The notes under the pieces: generated by a model
Seen by the model: the letters and a program-made list of their open reading frames with translations, nothing else
The model's database searches: none
Told to the model about the DNA's origin: nothing
Made by a program: the position numbers and the translations under genes
NCBI GenBank assembly: GCA_963971285.1
Contig: OZ020248.1
Location: forward strand, 2,728,001-2,792,000
DNA length: 64,000 nucleotides
Source: Astropecten irregularis
Taxonomy: Eukaryota > Echinodermata > Asteroidea > Paxillosida > Astropectinidae
Reading direction: 5' to 3'
In this document: positions 10,901 through 22,092 of the stretch, in pieces
Numbering within the stretch: position 1 is the first letter of the stretch
Layout: each line of letters starts with the position of its first letter

Positions 10901-11859
10901 TTACATTTGACTTTAATGGAACGCCGCTATAACAGACACCACTATACCAATTACACTGTACCAAACATTCTGCTATATCGGAACGCCATCATTGGCTTCT
11001 AGATGTTGTGTTCAAAAACACTGGGGAATTGAAATTGCTAAAGCGAATGATCACTATAACGGATATATCTATGGATCCCACTGTATACACAAATCCGATG
11101 TGCAATTCATGTAATTGGTCCTGTGGTGTATGAGGGGACGTACACCTACAGTACAAGTTTGGCGAAGCGTAAATTCTCAACATAAAAAAGCGGGCGGGGA
11201 CACTGCAGTAATTGCGGATGGTATGCCGCTCCATCGGATCAGTATATAGAGCTTAAATCATTTTCATCTTGGCTTTGATTATGAACACAAGGCCAGAGAT
11301 AATCATCCACTGACAAGAATATTCTTCAAAAACAAACAGAATTGCTCTTTTGAAATGAAATTCCACCAAGTAAGCAAAACCTTGTACACAAGATACAAAG
11401 ATTTTAAAGATAATTCAAATCTTCTGATAGTGTCATAAAGCAAATCATAAAGCAAATCCTATATAGCAAAATCCATCACAACATAAAGTTCCATGAATTC
11501 CACGACACACATTTAAAAGATGAAGTGGATTTGGGTTCAAACAGATAAAAAAGACAGGATTTGTACATACAATTGGCGACTCTCCAGACTACTTCTAGTA
11601 CAACTGGAACTTATTTTGATCGTTCTTGTCACCATAGATCAGGAAAGAGGAGAACATACAGGAATTGCGACAGTGGCAGAGGGAATGGCGTGATGAGAAC
11701 GCCGACATCAAGCTCAAAGTTCAAGACTTCTGGAAGGAACACGAACCTGGCTCGGAGCGAAGTAGCGCAAGAAAGATCCGTGATCACAAGAGCCACAGCG
11801 CACGCTATCCTGCTTGCTATAGACTCAGGACTTGGAGTCAATCACCAGAAAGAAAATGA
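7956..11859 (+). CDS. IQCK: IQ motif-containing protein K
   Basis: Seven coding exons: 7956-8010, 8627-8884, 9668-9765, 10060-10112, 10290-10367, 10791-10875 and 11638-11859. All introns are GT-AG, all phases agree, and the product is 282 aa, close to the human protein (about 287). Recognisable conserved stretches are W-D-E-I-C-K-E then P-P-F-P near residues 13-27, an EYLEHYIFPVLLP segment, QAKKEKCFERKR, CDYLTEYLW with HNPK, and RPPLPLSL. The single IQ motif, IQSFYRGYKIR (residues 201-211), fits IQxxxRGxxxR exactly and spans the last exon junction. IQ motifs bind calmodulin. The human gene is mainly expressed in ciliated tissue and testis, so an axonemal role is likely but inferred. The C-terminus (QELRQWQREWRDE) is a charged helix. 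A candidate AATAAA lies at 12762-12767. Confidence 0.93.
8909..9181. mobile_element. MITE, family B, interrupted by a foldback element
   Basis: The ends are GGTCAATTTCACAAAG and the near-complement TTTCGTGAAATCG. The internal CAATCTTAATTGCTAAGCA matches the copy at 35498-35653. It starts only 25 bp after the second IQCK coding exon. A separate palindrome (9012-9124) has inserted into it. Confidence 0.6.
9012..9124. mobile_element. 113-bp foldback element with 8-bp target duplication
   Basis: The arms GTCAGACAAGTCGACCGG.. and ..CCGGTCGACTTGTCTGAC are almost perfectly complementary over about 48 bp around a few unpaired bases. They are built of GTCGACC, TGTCTCA and GTCGAGTTGTC words. ATATTGAC occurs exactly on each side (9004-9011 and 9125-9132), so the insertion into the family B copy is clean. 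The outermost bases are G-rich and imperfect. Confidence 0.75.
9325..9495. mobile_element. MITE, 171 bp
   Basis: The terminal inverted repeats are AGGGGTCAATTT and AAATTGACCCCT. The interior carries GATCGATCATAACTTG and a related inverted GATTGATAGTACCGTAAGTTACGATGAG. A similar right end is seen near 21740-21765. It is intronic in IQCK and noncoding. Confidence 0.65.
9829..9995 (+). mobile_element. tRNA-derived SINE
   Basis: The order is TTTCATGGCTTCTGACTGCC, AACAAAGATAATTGA, then a tRNA-like block with TAGCTCAGTTGGTAAGAG and GGTTCAAATCC, then the TTTCTTTGTTCGCTTTTCAATG tail. It lies in IQCK intron 3 (9766-10059) in the sense orientation. Confidence 0.75.
11120..11240. repeat. dispersed repeat shared with 20190-20265
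   Basis: The phrase GCGTAAATTCT followed by a purine-rich gap and GCGGGCGGGGACACTGCAG occurs here in IQCK intron 6 and again at about 20205-20262 in TMEM104 intron 1. No terminal repeats could be defined. Confidence 0.45.
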
Positions 11860-13247
11860 GAATTATGTGGTTGAAATTGTGAATAACCTTTGTAAATAAA
11901 ATTGAACTTCAGCACTTCACCAATGAGGGCGCCATTTATATGTACTGTAAATTTATTCTTCTGGAAAGTGCCTTTAAAATTAATCGGCACAATGATTCAA
12001 GACCAATGTTCACAACATTATTTTGTTTACACACATGTATATGCGTGTGCGATACATGTTTACAAGTCTTTGGTTATTTTACAGTTTGTTGTGTAATTGG
12101 TTCACAATGGTTGAACCATAGACATAAAATTTCTGATTTCTTCCCCTCCAAATGTTTTGAATCGTACAATTTATTTTCATGTCTCCTTTGAAGATTTTCA
12201 CCTATCTACTACCTATCGTGCTGTGCTTCTACACGCAGTGCATAGATGACTGTCTAGCTATAAGACGGTCATTTTCAGATCTTTTTGGCATTTGTCCCGT
12301 TGCATCTATGTAAAAGGTGTTGAAACATGCAAAGGAAAACAGCACACTACTTGTCATCACTACCCTGTACCATTGAAAAGCTCCAGTTGTAGTCCAGCTT
12401 ATTTCACAAGTAATATTATTTCAATGCTTGATGGCTTGAATTTCCATCCTTTGTCATGGATGAATTTTCTTTTGAAGTTGTTGTTTTTTACATTTTCCCC
12501 CAAGTTGGTAAACATCATTTTGCTCATTGCATCAAGAAAGCATGTTAAATGATGTTTACAGTATTTGAACTGATTGCTGTGAACCGTGCATTATCGTTAG
12601 AACAATGTTGAGAGTACTGATTTCAATATAGCAAGCATTGCTGATAATATGTACTGACAATATGCATCATCTTTCCAGACATGTAAAGTAATCAAAAATT
12701 GTTAGGGGATTTCAATTATGTTTTATATCTTGTAAAAATGTACATGTACAATATTTGAAAAAATAAATTTGACATTTTTATAATCATAATTTAGTTGTCA
12801 TTTCTGTTTTGTTTTTTTAATCTTTAATGAAAATTTTATCACTTTTACAAAAATATTTCCAGAAAGGTTTGGGGTGTCAGCTTACCATAACCATATTCAC
12901 AAGACTTATTATTCAATAGCCATTATACTTGTAGCATGATTACTCCTAGGATTGAGTTGTTTCATTATCTGTCAATTCAGCAAGAACATCTGATATTTTT
13001 ATAATCTAAATTCTTTGTTACTACATACTATTTGAAAATGAGCATTTAAACAATTTTGTTAGTACCTCATGATTAAACCAGACAAGCAAATACTTGACTT
13101 GATCACAAAAATTTATATTTTACATGTTGCTTTAATTACACAAAAAATAAATTTCAAATCTTTAGCTCTGAGTATATATAGAGGTCCCTCTGTAAATATA
13201 ACAGCCTTGGGCAAGTGAAACCCCTTTGGATATTCAACAGCAATATT
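11860..13247. other. convergent 3' UTR region of IQCK and TMEM104
   Basis: No coding exon is apparent between the two facing stop codons. AATAAA at 12762-12767 is the best poly(A) signal for IQCK, giving a 3' UTR of about 0.9 kb. The AT-rich remainder probably holds the TMEM104 3' UTR, but I could not pick its signal. Confidence 0.4.
12762..12767 (+). terminator. candidate IQCK polyadenylation signal
   Basis: A canonical AATAAA sits in an A/T-rich context, about 900 bp after the IQCK stop codon, with T-rich sequence downstream. This is motif evidence only. Confidence 0.4.
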
Positions 13248-16200
13248 CTAATGGTGTTGTACAGCTGTCAAGATGTGATTGACTGTGACAAACCCTATAC
13301 AAAGCATAGACCATGTCAACACCAGTCCAACCCATGCTTTATGCTTGAATGGGGAGATGTGTTTGTTGGTCCAGTTTCTACCAAATAATTTAGTGGTCTT
13401 GTTCCGTCCGCAGTACACAAGAAATGCCGGTATAACGTACTGAATACCTGCACCGGCGTACGAGCCTGTGTATCCAACGAGCGCTGTCACATCGGTGGTG
13501 ATGAAAGCCACAATGATACCCGGTAGCAGAGCGAGGAGTGGGAATACAATCCGATCGACAGCCCAGTGGTACGGTCTCCCTTCCCTTGCAAACAGCATCT
13601 TCAAATTGTTCCTCAAAGTGATCGCGATTATTGGAAAGTTGGTACTGAGCGTGAACACCGGAAACAGCGCGATGAAGTATTGAACGGGCACCACTCTGGT
13701 CACTAAATTATCGCTGCCAAAAAAGTTAAGAGTGTAGATCTTCTCGATGTTGTTGGCGCTGAAAGTGTAGATTGCCGTGAGGGACAACAGGAGGTAGAAG
13801 CCGAGGATGAGGACGTAATCACCGAGAAGGAACGCAGACAGCCTCGTCTTCTTCTTGATGGGTGTAACAAGAGAGGGTAAGGAGTGGTGGCACATGAAAG
13901 AGTACACGCACACTCCGAAGAAGTTAGGGATGCTTGCAAATGATCCCACGGCAACGGGATGACCTTCACCCTTACCCTTACCCAGAAAGATGAGAGCGAG
14001 TATGATCATCATTGAAAATGCTGCAGAGGAAGACAATTTTAATATCATTGGTGTTGTTTTTTTTCCCTACAGAGTACAGACATGACAGATGCAAAACAAT
14101 GTCAAGAAACAGCAAAGTAAACATTGCTCATGGGAGTCTTGAAAAAGCTATGAATATGTATGAAACATCAAACGCACACCCTCGGTACATGTATATAGTA
14201 AACGCACTTGATCTTAGCATGCCCAACAGAAGTGGGCTCCGCTCAAGGCATAACTTAAGAATACAGCACACATTCAAACATGCAGGTGACAAGGCTTTCT
14301 CTGTGGCTGGGCTTAGATGCTGGAACTCACTACCTCACAACCATTCGTTATTCCAACTCTCTTCACCAGTTCAAATGCAAACTCAAATCGTACTTATTTT
14401 CAACCTAGATTTATTAGGTTTATTGGCATCTTTAATTTTCATCTAACAATTTTTTTCCATTTCTTTTTCTGAAGTGGCCTTTTCGAAGAGCATTGTAACC
14501 TTCAGAAAAATGTGCTATATAAATGTTATTATTAGTATCATTATTAAACTGTATGTGTAGATTATGTTGTCCATTTTCTCTCTTGAAATAGCAAGACCAA
14601 TTAAAACTTTACTGGATATTCCTCTGCTCCATGAACTGTAAGCATAACAACCATTATTGTAATGGATATCTCAAATTTAACCTTTTCATGAAATAGTACG
14701 ACAATGAAGTATGACTTACCAAGCCACCTGAAGAGTGTTGTTAATATCTGTAAATACTTCGTCTTCTGAACATTGAAGAACACAAATATCCCGAGTGCTA
14801 CCGCAAACACGCTCTGAAACAGGAAATAGCATTCGAATTTTTAACAGATGATGAGCGCTCATAAAGCTGCTAGACACAAAACTCAGATTCTTGACCTCCA
14901 CAGAAGCAGCAAGAACAAGTATAAAGACACAGAAGATCACCCCGGGGTAAAAATTTCAGCCCTTGTCCTGAGCAGGGTTGAACTCACCCCAGAGAAATGC
15001 AATCTTGGGGGTGGCTCATCAGGGGTGGCTCGGGGGTGACTCAGGGTTGACAGAGGGGTGAACATTTCAAGTGGGAATCATGGCTTATTTTCACCCCTGC
15101 TTCACCCCGGGGCCACCCCCGAGATTGGTCAAGAGGGCAAAGGCCTAAACTGAATTTAGATTAAAGTCAAGGATCAAATGGAGAAATTTGTCGTACCAAG
15201 TAGACTCTGTAGGCGTTCATTCTGGACAGACTGACACCATCCCAGCATGGGTCATCATCTTGTAATCCTGTGGAGCTATTCTCTGACTTATATGTACTGT
15301 AAGGTGAAGATGGAAGAAACGTAGCAGCACATTGAAAACAAATACAGAGTGGAACTATTTCTGAAGGGGATGATGATATCATAGGATACAATAGCAACAC
15401 AAAAAGCACTAAGGAAATATGGAAGATATTCAGCAAGAAACAGTTCTCAACACTGAAACACAATAAAATTGGGCTCCATAAATTAAAGTGACTGCAAGGG
15501 GCTTATTATTGCCTCCACACATGGATAAACAAGTCCTTAGCATATACACAAGACACTCCTTAACCCTAACCCACCTTCATACCACATTTAACCACTCATA
15601 GTTTTTTACTGCGATTAACTGTGGCATCCTGAATACCACAAAACACCATGGGATGGCTGTGTGTGTGGTACTGTGTGGTAAGCAGCTCGTCTTAAGTGAT
15701 ATGTGCAGAGGGTTAAGGTTAATATACACTGGCCGGAAGAGGCACAAAAAATGTAACAACCAGAAGGATTCGGGTCAAGTAACTATTTCCCATGCATGAT
15801 ACAAATGGTGACACATTTTAAATACATAATAAAGCCATAAAAGACAAATATGTAGACTTGATACCATAATAGTTTGGTTTGAAAGCAATGCCACCACTGG
15901 GTATCATTTGGCTTAGTTTGATGCTTACCATGTAATATTCCTTAGCGATATTGGCACTGTCACTGCATAAATAGCTAAGTCACCGTAGAGGTAAACCACC
16001 ATACACACGTAGAAAAGATTCACTCCAACTGCAATGCAAAAAAAAACAGAAGTCAATTTCACTCTCTGCAAATTACGGTACAAGATCCATCCTGCTATAA
16101 AGCTAATTGCAGGTCACCAAACTTTTATCGTGTGATGTACATGCATGCGTGTGTGACCGGCACTCAGCAGATTCGGCTTAGTGTGGAACATGCTAAGCAT

Positions 16201-19200
16201 ATATTTCTCGCTAAGCAGATTTAGGAATTTGGACACTGATGGTATTGATACATGTATAAATCTAATGGGATGCTTCTAATTATTTTATAATATATACTAA
16301 GCATCCAAAAAAGCTAAAAAGGCCAGAACAAAAAGCTGCAAATACTTGAAACAAATTCTCAAACCATTCAGAAACTCCTTCCATATGTTGTTTTTTATTT
16401 GAACAATAATCAGATCAATCTTTAGGTTCCAAAGACAATAAAATATCAGTAAATGTGTTGGAGTTTGATCTTGAGGGAAAAAAATCAGGTCAAACTGTTG
16501 ATTCTTGAATAAGGCACTTACTTTTATTGAAGAAAAGAGAAGCCATTTTGGCCATTTCAACCCGCTCTGTGATGTCAAAGTAATCTCGCTTTGTCTTGGA
16601 AGAAGGCCCTAAAAGTGAGGAATAAAACACATAGACACTGTTTCAATTTAAACAAGTACAAGGATTCACTGGGAACAAAGCAGAAGAAAAACTGACTAAA
16701 CGCTCAAGATTGCAAATACAATCACATCCGTCATTAGAAAAGAAGTTGTTCAATGGTAAGAAGCTATTTAAGTGTTCGATGGCTCACATGTTGACTGAAA
16801 GGTAGCGACATTTCGGTTGCAGACTGCAAGCCAAGCTGATGAAGACACTTCCGAGCTTGGTTTTGGCTATAAATTGATACCGCGCAAGTGTCTTCATCAG
16901 CTTGATAAAGGCTAGCAGTCCACAGCCTAAACGTTGCTACCTTTCAGCCAACATCATGAGCCATGAGCCATGAGCCCCCGGTACATCCGAAATTTTTCGA
17001 CGACAGCTCCAAAGCGTACAAAAATCTGTTTGCTCATTCTGCAATACACATGCAAATGCTGATCACAATTTCTCAATTTCACAATAATAAAACTCTCTAC
17101 TGAAGCGGCAGATGTTACAATTTCAGTGTAGAATGGCCCCTCTGTTTGTGAATGGAAATAGAGCAAGAAATAATGCAACTCACCTGGAACGACTGGATGC
17201 AGTAAACTTTGTTTCTCGTCACTTTCTACTTCATGGAGAAATGGTGAATCTCCTGCATCTTGTGAGTCACTGGATGAATCCTCCAGCTACAATCAAAGAT
17301 TAATGAAATGTAAGTAACATTCTCTTTGAACGATCCCCATCTACTGTTTCTCATTTGTAGCATTGGTAATGCTGAGCATTTCTTGAATGATCCTTGGGAT
17401 ATAGCGGTATGTGAGTGGTTTTTATGGCTTCTGACTGCCAAACGAACAAAGATAATTGACTATTAGGGATACTACCAACAAAGGACTGGATAGCTCAGAT
17501 GATCATGGTAAGAGCACCAGTATGGTATTTTGGAGGTAGCTGGTTCGAATCCAGCTCCAGTCCATTTTTCAAATTTCACTTTTCAATGAAATGAAACAAT
17601 TAATGTACAATGAACAACTGCGATAGGTCAGTCTGAAATCTGTTGTAGAATTTAGAATCAATCCATAAGGTTGTTCTGAAAATCAAATAAGCTCTGTCTT
17701 CATACAAATGTGCACGTAGACGCACACAACACCAAACAATATGGAGGAATTGCCATTTATGAAAATAAGTAGAATCATTGGGGTTCATTTGAGTAAAACA
17801 ATCATGGCTTGAAAAAAACAATAAGATGAAATTCGTTTTAAGTTTGAATTTGTGAGACAACAATACTTAAAAAGTAACCAAAACCATTAAAATTGAGAAT
17901 GATACGAACGATTCCAAAAAGTGCGCCACCAAGACTTTGCAATGCATTGGCCAATCACAATTTAGGTAATTTGTCGACCAAACGCGCATCTAGAAAAGGT
18001 TGATAGATTTTGCGCATTGTGATTAGCCACCACGTTGCAAACTCTTGGTAGCGTACGGTGACGCACATGTATTTGGAATCGCCCGTATTTAATTAAATTT
18101 GATTGATTTTACCTCTCGCTGTTTCTCCTTACGTTTAAACCTGATGACAGCATTAGCTGATGCCATAGCTTCCACAACAAACGTCACTGTCACATAGCTG
18201 GAAAGAAAAACATGAAAAAACTCTTTCAAAGAGAGAAATTTCATGGAAATTGGCCACTGCAAAGGTATCCGATTAGGCAACTTAGATTGCCAATAACACA
18301 CAGGCAGGTCAAATCAAGTAATCGGAATCGGTTCAGTTAAAATGAAATTCCAAACAAGGTTTGTCATGTTTGTAGGCCTAATTCAACTGGAAGACATGGA
18401 AACTACATTTCAGAATGACATTTTAGCCTTTTATAGCTAGGCCACTCAAAAATGAACAATTATTAGTCTTGGAGTGGACATACATCATGTACATTTACAG
18501 ATTTTTTGATATGGAATTTGCTGCTCTGGGCTTTAGTTTAGGGTTCAGAAATTGGGCATAACAAAATGACACTATTGGCACAGAATCAACATTTCCCAAT
18601 TTGCTTGACCAATTATGCGTAACTAGGGCAACAAATGATCTGTATCCCATCCATAACCTTTGAATGTAAAATGTTAAATCATTTGCAAATATTGCATTTC
18701 ACTAGCCCAAAGCTTTGAAGAGAAAAATCTATTGTGGACAGATTCATGTAAGGTTTGCAACTTTAATTGCTCAATAACTCCCATACTATGCACACCAATC
18801 ATGACAATTAAAATAGCAGTTGCTGTGCTACAACTTTATAAGAAATTACCTGAAAAAAGCGAGGATGGCAATGAGAGTGCCCCCTATAGCCCATCCTGCA
18901 TTAGAGAATGCCAAGGGCATCGTTAGCGCACCAGTCCCAACGATCAGGTTGAACACATAGATCAGTCCCACCTATGGCAAAATACAATGTGTTTCACTGG
19001 TAGATGAGTTCATGTATGAACAAACATTTTGATCCTGACAGTCCGACACAATCTTTCTCAAAGTCTAGGATTGAAAATCCATTCCGGGCCTTCCTAACTC
19101 TTTTGAGCATTTTACATATTTCAGGAAATTATTTTGGTTTGTTTGCAGCTCAGTTAATTTCTTGTTTTTGAGTGATTAGAATAGACAGAAAGAAGATTTG

Positions 19201-20810
19201 TATGGAATATTATGATGCTTATATAAACAAATAGAAAACAAATGTCATTATTTTGTCGGGCATCTTCACAGGAATGTGAGTGGCAAAACACACCAAAAAT
19301 CTGAAAACACCATGGAAAAAGCTGAAATTCAAAAGTTCCTATACTTTTGTACAGACTACAGAGCAGGCATACAAAAAGCTGAAATTCTGAGTTAAATATA
19401 AATTCTGAACCCCCCCCCCAAAAAAAAAAAAAACATTCAGATTTAAATCTGAATTGACATCCCTGTCTTCGGGTGAAGTTCAGAATTTGTTTTATCACAT
19501 ATTGTACATGTACCCTTAAGCCAAATGGCTGTCAGTGTCACTCACTCACTCACTCTGTAGTATGCTATTGTATCATTAGTATGTATTAAAACACAGATGG
19601 CATTGACCAATTCTGACCTACATGTAGGACAAATACTGCAAAATGATTGTGATGTTTGTCTCTAGTAAACATTTCTGGCCTATTGTCATGAAAACGCACA
19701 CACATGATGACATCCCAGTGTTCGACTGACCCCTGAACTGATCAAACTTATTGTATCAAATTCAGACCGCTCTTTAGAGGTCATCAACACTGTGACAGTG
19801 TGACATTGCGCAAAGCTGGACAATGGACATACGTGCAAGGACAGAAATTGCAACATGGCAATAGGGCCTACATGTACACTCAAGTCGTCCAAATACAATG
19901 CAAGACAAATGGCATGTATGATGATGCCAGAAATTCAATTTATTATAACAGGTTAATTTAAGACACAAAGATGAGGTGATCAAGTTAAATTTCAGCCTCC
20001 TCAATATACACCGATCCAACGGCGAGCATGGAGGTAGGCCTAGGAAACACCCGCCATTACTGCAGCACTTGTCCCCACCTGTATTTCATCCAGCAACAAA
20101 ATTATGTACCGTACGTACGTCACACTCCATATTGCAGGGTGTAAGTCCCCTACTCATGGGACATACATGTACATGCCTGTAATTATTTCATAGAGAGCGG
20201 CGGGGCGTAAATTCTTTTGATGCCAGAAAAAAAGGCAGGCGGGGACACTGCAGCAATGGCGGAAAGTATATCGGGTAATCCTGGGTTATACTAGGGGCCT
20301 AAATTATGGGCGATTGTAAAGTTTGGGACCCCCCCCCCCTATGTTTTTATCACATGAAATGATGAACAGCATGTGCAACTGAATGTATTCACGGTCGTTC
20401 CGGCATGTTTTGTGGTAAAAACATAGTTTTTAGTCTTTAGAGGGGTCCCAAACTTAAAAATCGCCAAATTATGTACATACAAAGTGGTCTCTAACTTCAG
20501 CCAATGCATCCTCAGTGTAGCACACTGTCATCTGTTAATGCACAGTGTAGCCTGTAGGCTGTAGGTAGGGCTACAAAATGTGAACCCCCTTCCATGGGCC
20601 TACCTAATTAACGGTACTTCTTAGTAAAATAGTAGTACACTACGTTACATCTGACATAACAATTACATAGGGAGATGAGGAAAATAAAAACTTAAAACAT
20701 GATAGGCCTATAGTTTAGTTCGATTTGTTCCTCTTCATTCCACACGAAAGACAAACTCTTACCAAAGGTGAATACAATTCACCAGTTTCGGTGAGTCCCT
20801 CTCCAGGCAT
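13248..20810 (-). CDS. TMEM104: transmembrane protein 104
   Basis: Nine coding exons on the minus strand: 20763-20810, 18850-18971, 18113-18197, 17184-17286, 16522-16608, 15929-16028, 15197-15296, 14720-14813 and 13248-14020. Every junction is GT-AG, phases agree, and the product is 503 aa (human 496). Diagnostic stretches are TETGELYSP at the N-terminus, NLIVGTGALTMP in the first membrane helix, VEAMASANA, ITERVEMAKMASLFFNK, VYLYGDLAIYA, VQKTKYLQILT, GEGHP, FFGVCVYSFMCHHSLPSL, STNFPIIAITLRNN and IQYVIPAFLVY. The protein has about ten or eleven membrane helices and belongs to the SLC32/36/38-like amino-acid transporter fold. Its substrate is not established. Exon 4 (residues about 86-119) codes for an acidic serine-rich cytoplasmic loop, as in the vertebrate protein. 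The start codon is the one followed directly by the conserved TETGELYSP. Confidence 0.95.
14080..14550 (+). mobile_element. 3' end of a CR1/L2-type LINE, 5'-truncated
   Basis: Plus-strand translation gives RSGLRSRHNLRI..., then GDKAFSVAGLRCWNSLP. This is the typical C-terminal tail of non-LTR reverse transcriptases of the CR1/L2/Jockey group, whose common form is GxRxFSxxAPRLWNSLP. The sequence ends in GTGCTATATAAATG followed by ATT repeats, a usual L2/CR1 3' terminus. Only the last part of ORF2 remains. It lies antisense in TMEM104 intron 8. Confidence 0.7.
15000..15127. repeat. GC-rich inverted repeat with CACCCC/GGGGTG words
   Basis: CAATCTTGGGGGTGGC (from 15000) faces GCCACCCCCGAGATTGG (to 15127). 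Between them are alternating GGGGTG and CACCCC words, and a CCCCGGGG sits just outside at 14940-14947. It is intronic in TMEM104 and strikingly GC-rich against its surroundings. A MITE fragment is likely. Confidence 0.5.
15558..15720. mobile_element. MITE, family C
   Basis: The ends CCTTAACCCTAACCC and GGGTTAAGGTTAA are complementary. The interior has ATACCACA/TGTGGTA words and GTGTGGTAAGCAGCTC. The same order occurs at 23106-23561, where another element has inserted. Confidence 0.6.
16779..16964. mobile_element. inverted-repeat element, 186 bp
   Basis: ATGGCTCACATGTTG..GAAAGGTAGC on the left is complementary to GCTACCTTTCAGCCAACAT..GAGCCAT on the right. An inner pair, GCTGATGAAGACACTT and AAGTGTCTTCATCAGC, continues the stem. 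It is noncoding and lies in TMEM104 intron 4. Confidence 0.65.
17319..17590 (+). mobile_element. tRNA-derived SINE, longer 5' part present
   Basis: The leader holds GATCCTTGGGATATAGCGGTATG and GGCTTCTGACTGCC, then comes a tRNA-like block (17486-17563) with TAGCTCAG, GGTAAGAGC and a good B box (GGTTCGAATCC), then the TTTCACTTTTCAATG tail. The leader matches the copy at 37681. A 9-bp insertion splits the D-loop region. It lies in TMEM104 intron 3 and is antisense to the gene. Confidence 0.75.
17903..18087. mobile_element. inverted-repeat element, 185 bp
   Basis: TACGAACGATTCCAAAAAGTGCG at the left faces GTGACGCACATGTATTTGGAATCGCCCGTA at the right. An inner pair, GGCCAATCACAAT and ATTGTGATTAGCC, continues the stem. 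It lies in TMEM104 intron 3, 25 bp from exon 3, and is a probable MITE. Confidence 0.65.
19035..19160. repeat. dispersed element, family A, partial
   Basis: TTTCTCAAAGTCTAGGATTG, GGGCCTTCCTAACTC, GCATTTTACATATTTCAGG and TATTTTGGTTTG follow the order of the right half of family A (compare 26160-26240). Confidence 0.5.
20309..20465. mobile_element. inverted-repeat element, 157 bp
   Basis: GGCGATTGTAAAGTTTGGGACC faces GGGTCCCAAACTTAAAAATCGCC. An inner pair, CTATGTTTTTATCACA and GTGGTAAAAACATAG, continues the stem, and a C13 run sits in the left arm. It lies in TMEM104 intron 1. Confidence 0.65.
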
Positions 20811-22092
20811 CTTATCAGCTTCAGTTCAATACTGGTTGAATTACACTTAAAAAATGACAAGAAATTACGACCAAATTGTACGAGGAAATACTTGACATTT
20901 CACTATTTCCATTTATGTGCGCGTTTTGTACAGCGCCCTCAGTGTTGGATATTATTTAGTTTCGACAAACATTTTTTTTTTTCTGTTTTATATTTGAGCA
21001 TCTTATTCTTAATTTTCGTGATTACCTATAAATTATTTTGACTTTTTCACTTATTTGTGAAAAAAAATAAAATAAAATAAAAAATAAAAAAAAATAAAAA
21101 TAAACTTACATAATGAGAAATGTTGGATCTAATATAGAACATTAATTTTTCTTTATAAATTTGTTTTTAATTTCAAAATCACTTATTTTATCAGGAGTAA
21201 AAAAATATGCAATTTTCTGTCCCACAATTGCATTGTCCAATGTACTTGTTTCCATAGACTTTCCATGAATCATTTTGATGTCCCTCGAAAACCTTTAGAA
21301 TTCATCTTAACAGACCAAACCCCTCCAACAAATTCTTGAGAATTTTCTATTATTTTAAGAAGAAGAAGGCAATTGAATCAGATAAGAAAAAGACTGAAAT
21401 GGGGCATTTTCAAATCAATGACGACTCTGAAATACTACACTCTCTATACATCATGTTTATTCGAGTCTCAAACCCAGTGTTACAACCTATAGCTTTGCAG
21501 TTTTATACTGCTCTAAACATGATGCGGTCACAGTTTTCTATAGGCAGTGTACAGGGTCCAATTTCATGGAGCTGTTAAGCACAAAAAAATTGCTTAGCAC
21601 AAAATGTCTTGCTCAATAAAAAACAAACCACCATTAAAAATTCCATTTGATATTCACGATCAGCGAATAAAAGCCAGAGAACAATGACATGTGATACATA
21701 GGGTTGCAATGCATCATATTAGTCCTACGGTTGATAGTAAGTTATGATGAGTGAAATCGCCCCCTGGTAGCACAGAATTAAAATATGCCTTAAGTGTCAC
21801 TTCCAGATTTATTTATTATTTTGCTTTATTCATTTACTTGATGAAAATGAAAGTGCAAATTAAATCCGTCTGCCAAAAGATGAATTCGGCTGTGGTACAG
21901 TCCTCCTTGACAATGGGTTTGATCTGGATCCAGACTGAGAGGATTTTTATAAATCAGGTTGAAATGTCCTTCCTTCGTTCCATTTTGGTTGCGTCGCAGG
22001 GCAAGGATGTTCAATCGAGTGTCTTGTCACAGGTGATAAGTCCAGTTGGGTACTGGTAGTTAAATCTTTAGCAGGATTGCTACATCTCCCGG
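20811..22092. other. region between CCDC137 and TMEM104 (both minus strand)
   Basis: This should contain the CCDC137 3' UTR and the TMEM104 promoter and 5' UTR. No coding exon is seen. A TTTATT near 21808 (AATAAA on the minus strand) could be the CCDC137 poly(A) signal. An A/T microsatellite-like stretch runs from 21060 to 21100, and a MITE lies at 21554-21765. Confidence 0.4.
21554..21765. mobile_element. MITE, family B-like
   Basis: The left part GGGTCCAATTTCATGGAGCTG, TTAAGCACAAA and TGTCTTGCTCAAT matches the copy at 36197-36410. The right part, with TTGATAGTAAGTTATGATGAG and GTGAAATCGCCCCC, matches the right end of the element at 9325-9495. It may be a mosaic of two related families. Confidence 0.55.

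Noticed and set aside
14012-14446. A plus-strand gene overlapping the TMEM104 terminal exon
   Set aside because: The recognisable part is the tail of a LINE reverse transcriptase, antisense in an intron. The rest is a shadow.
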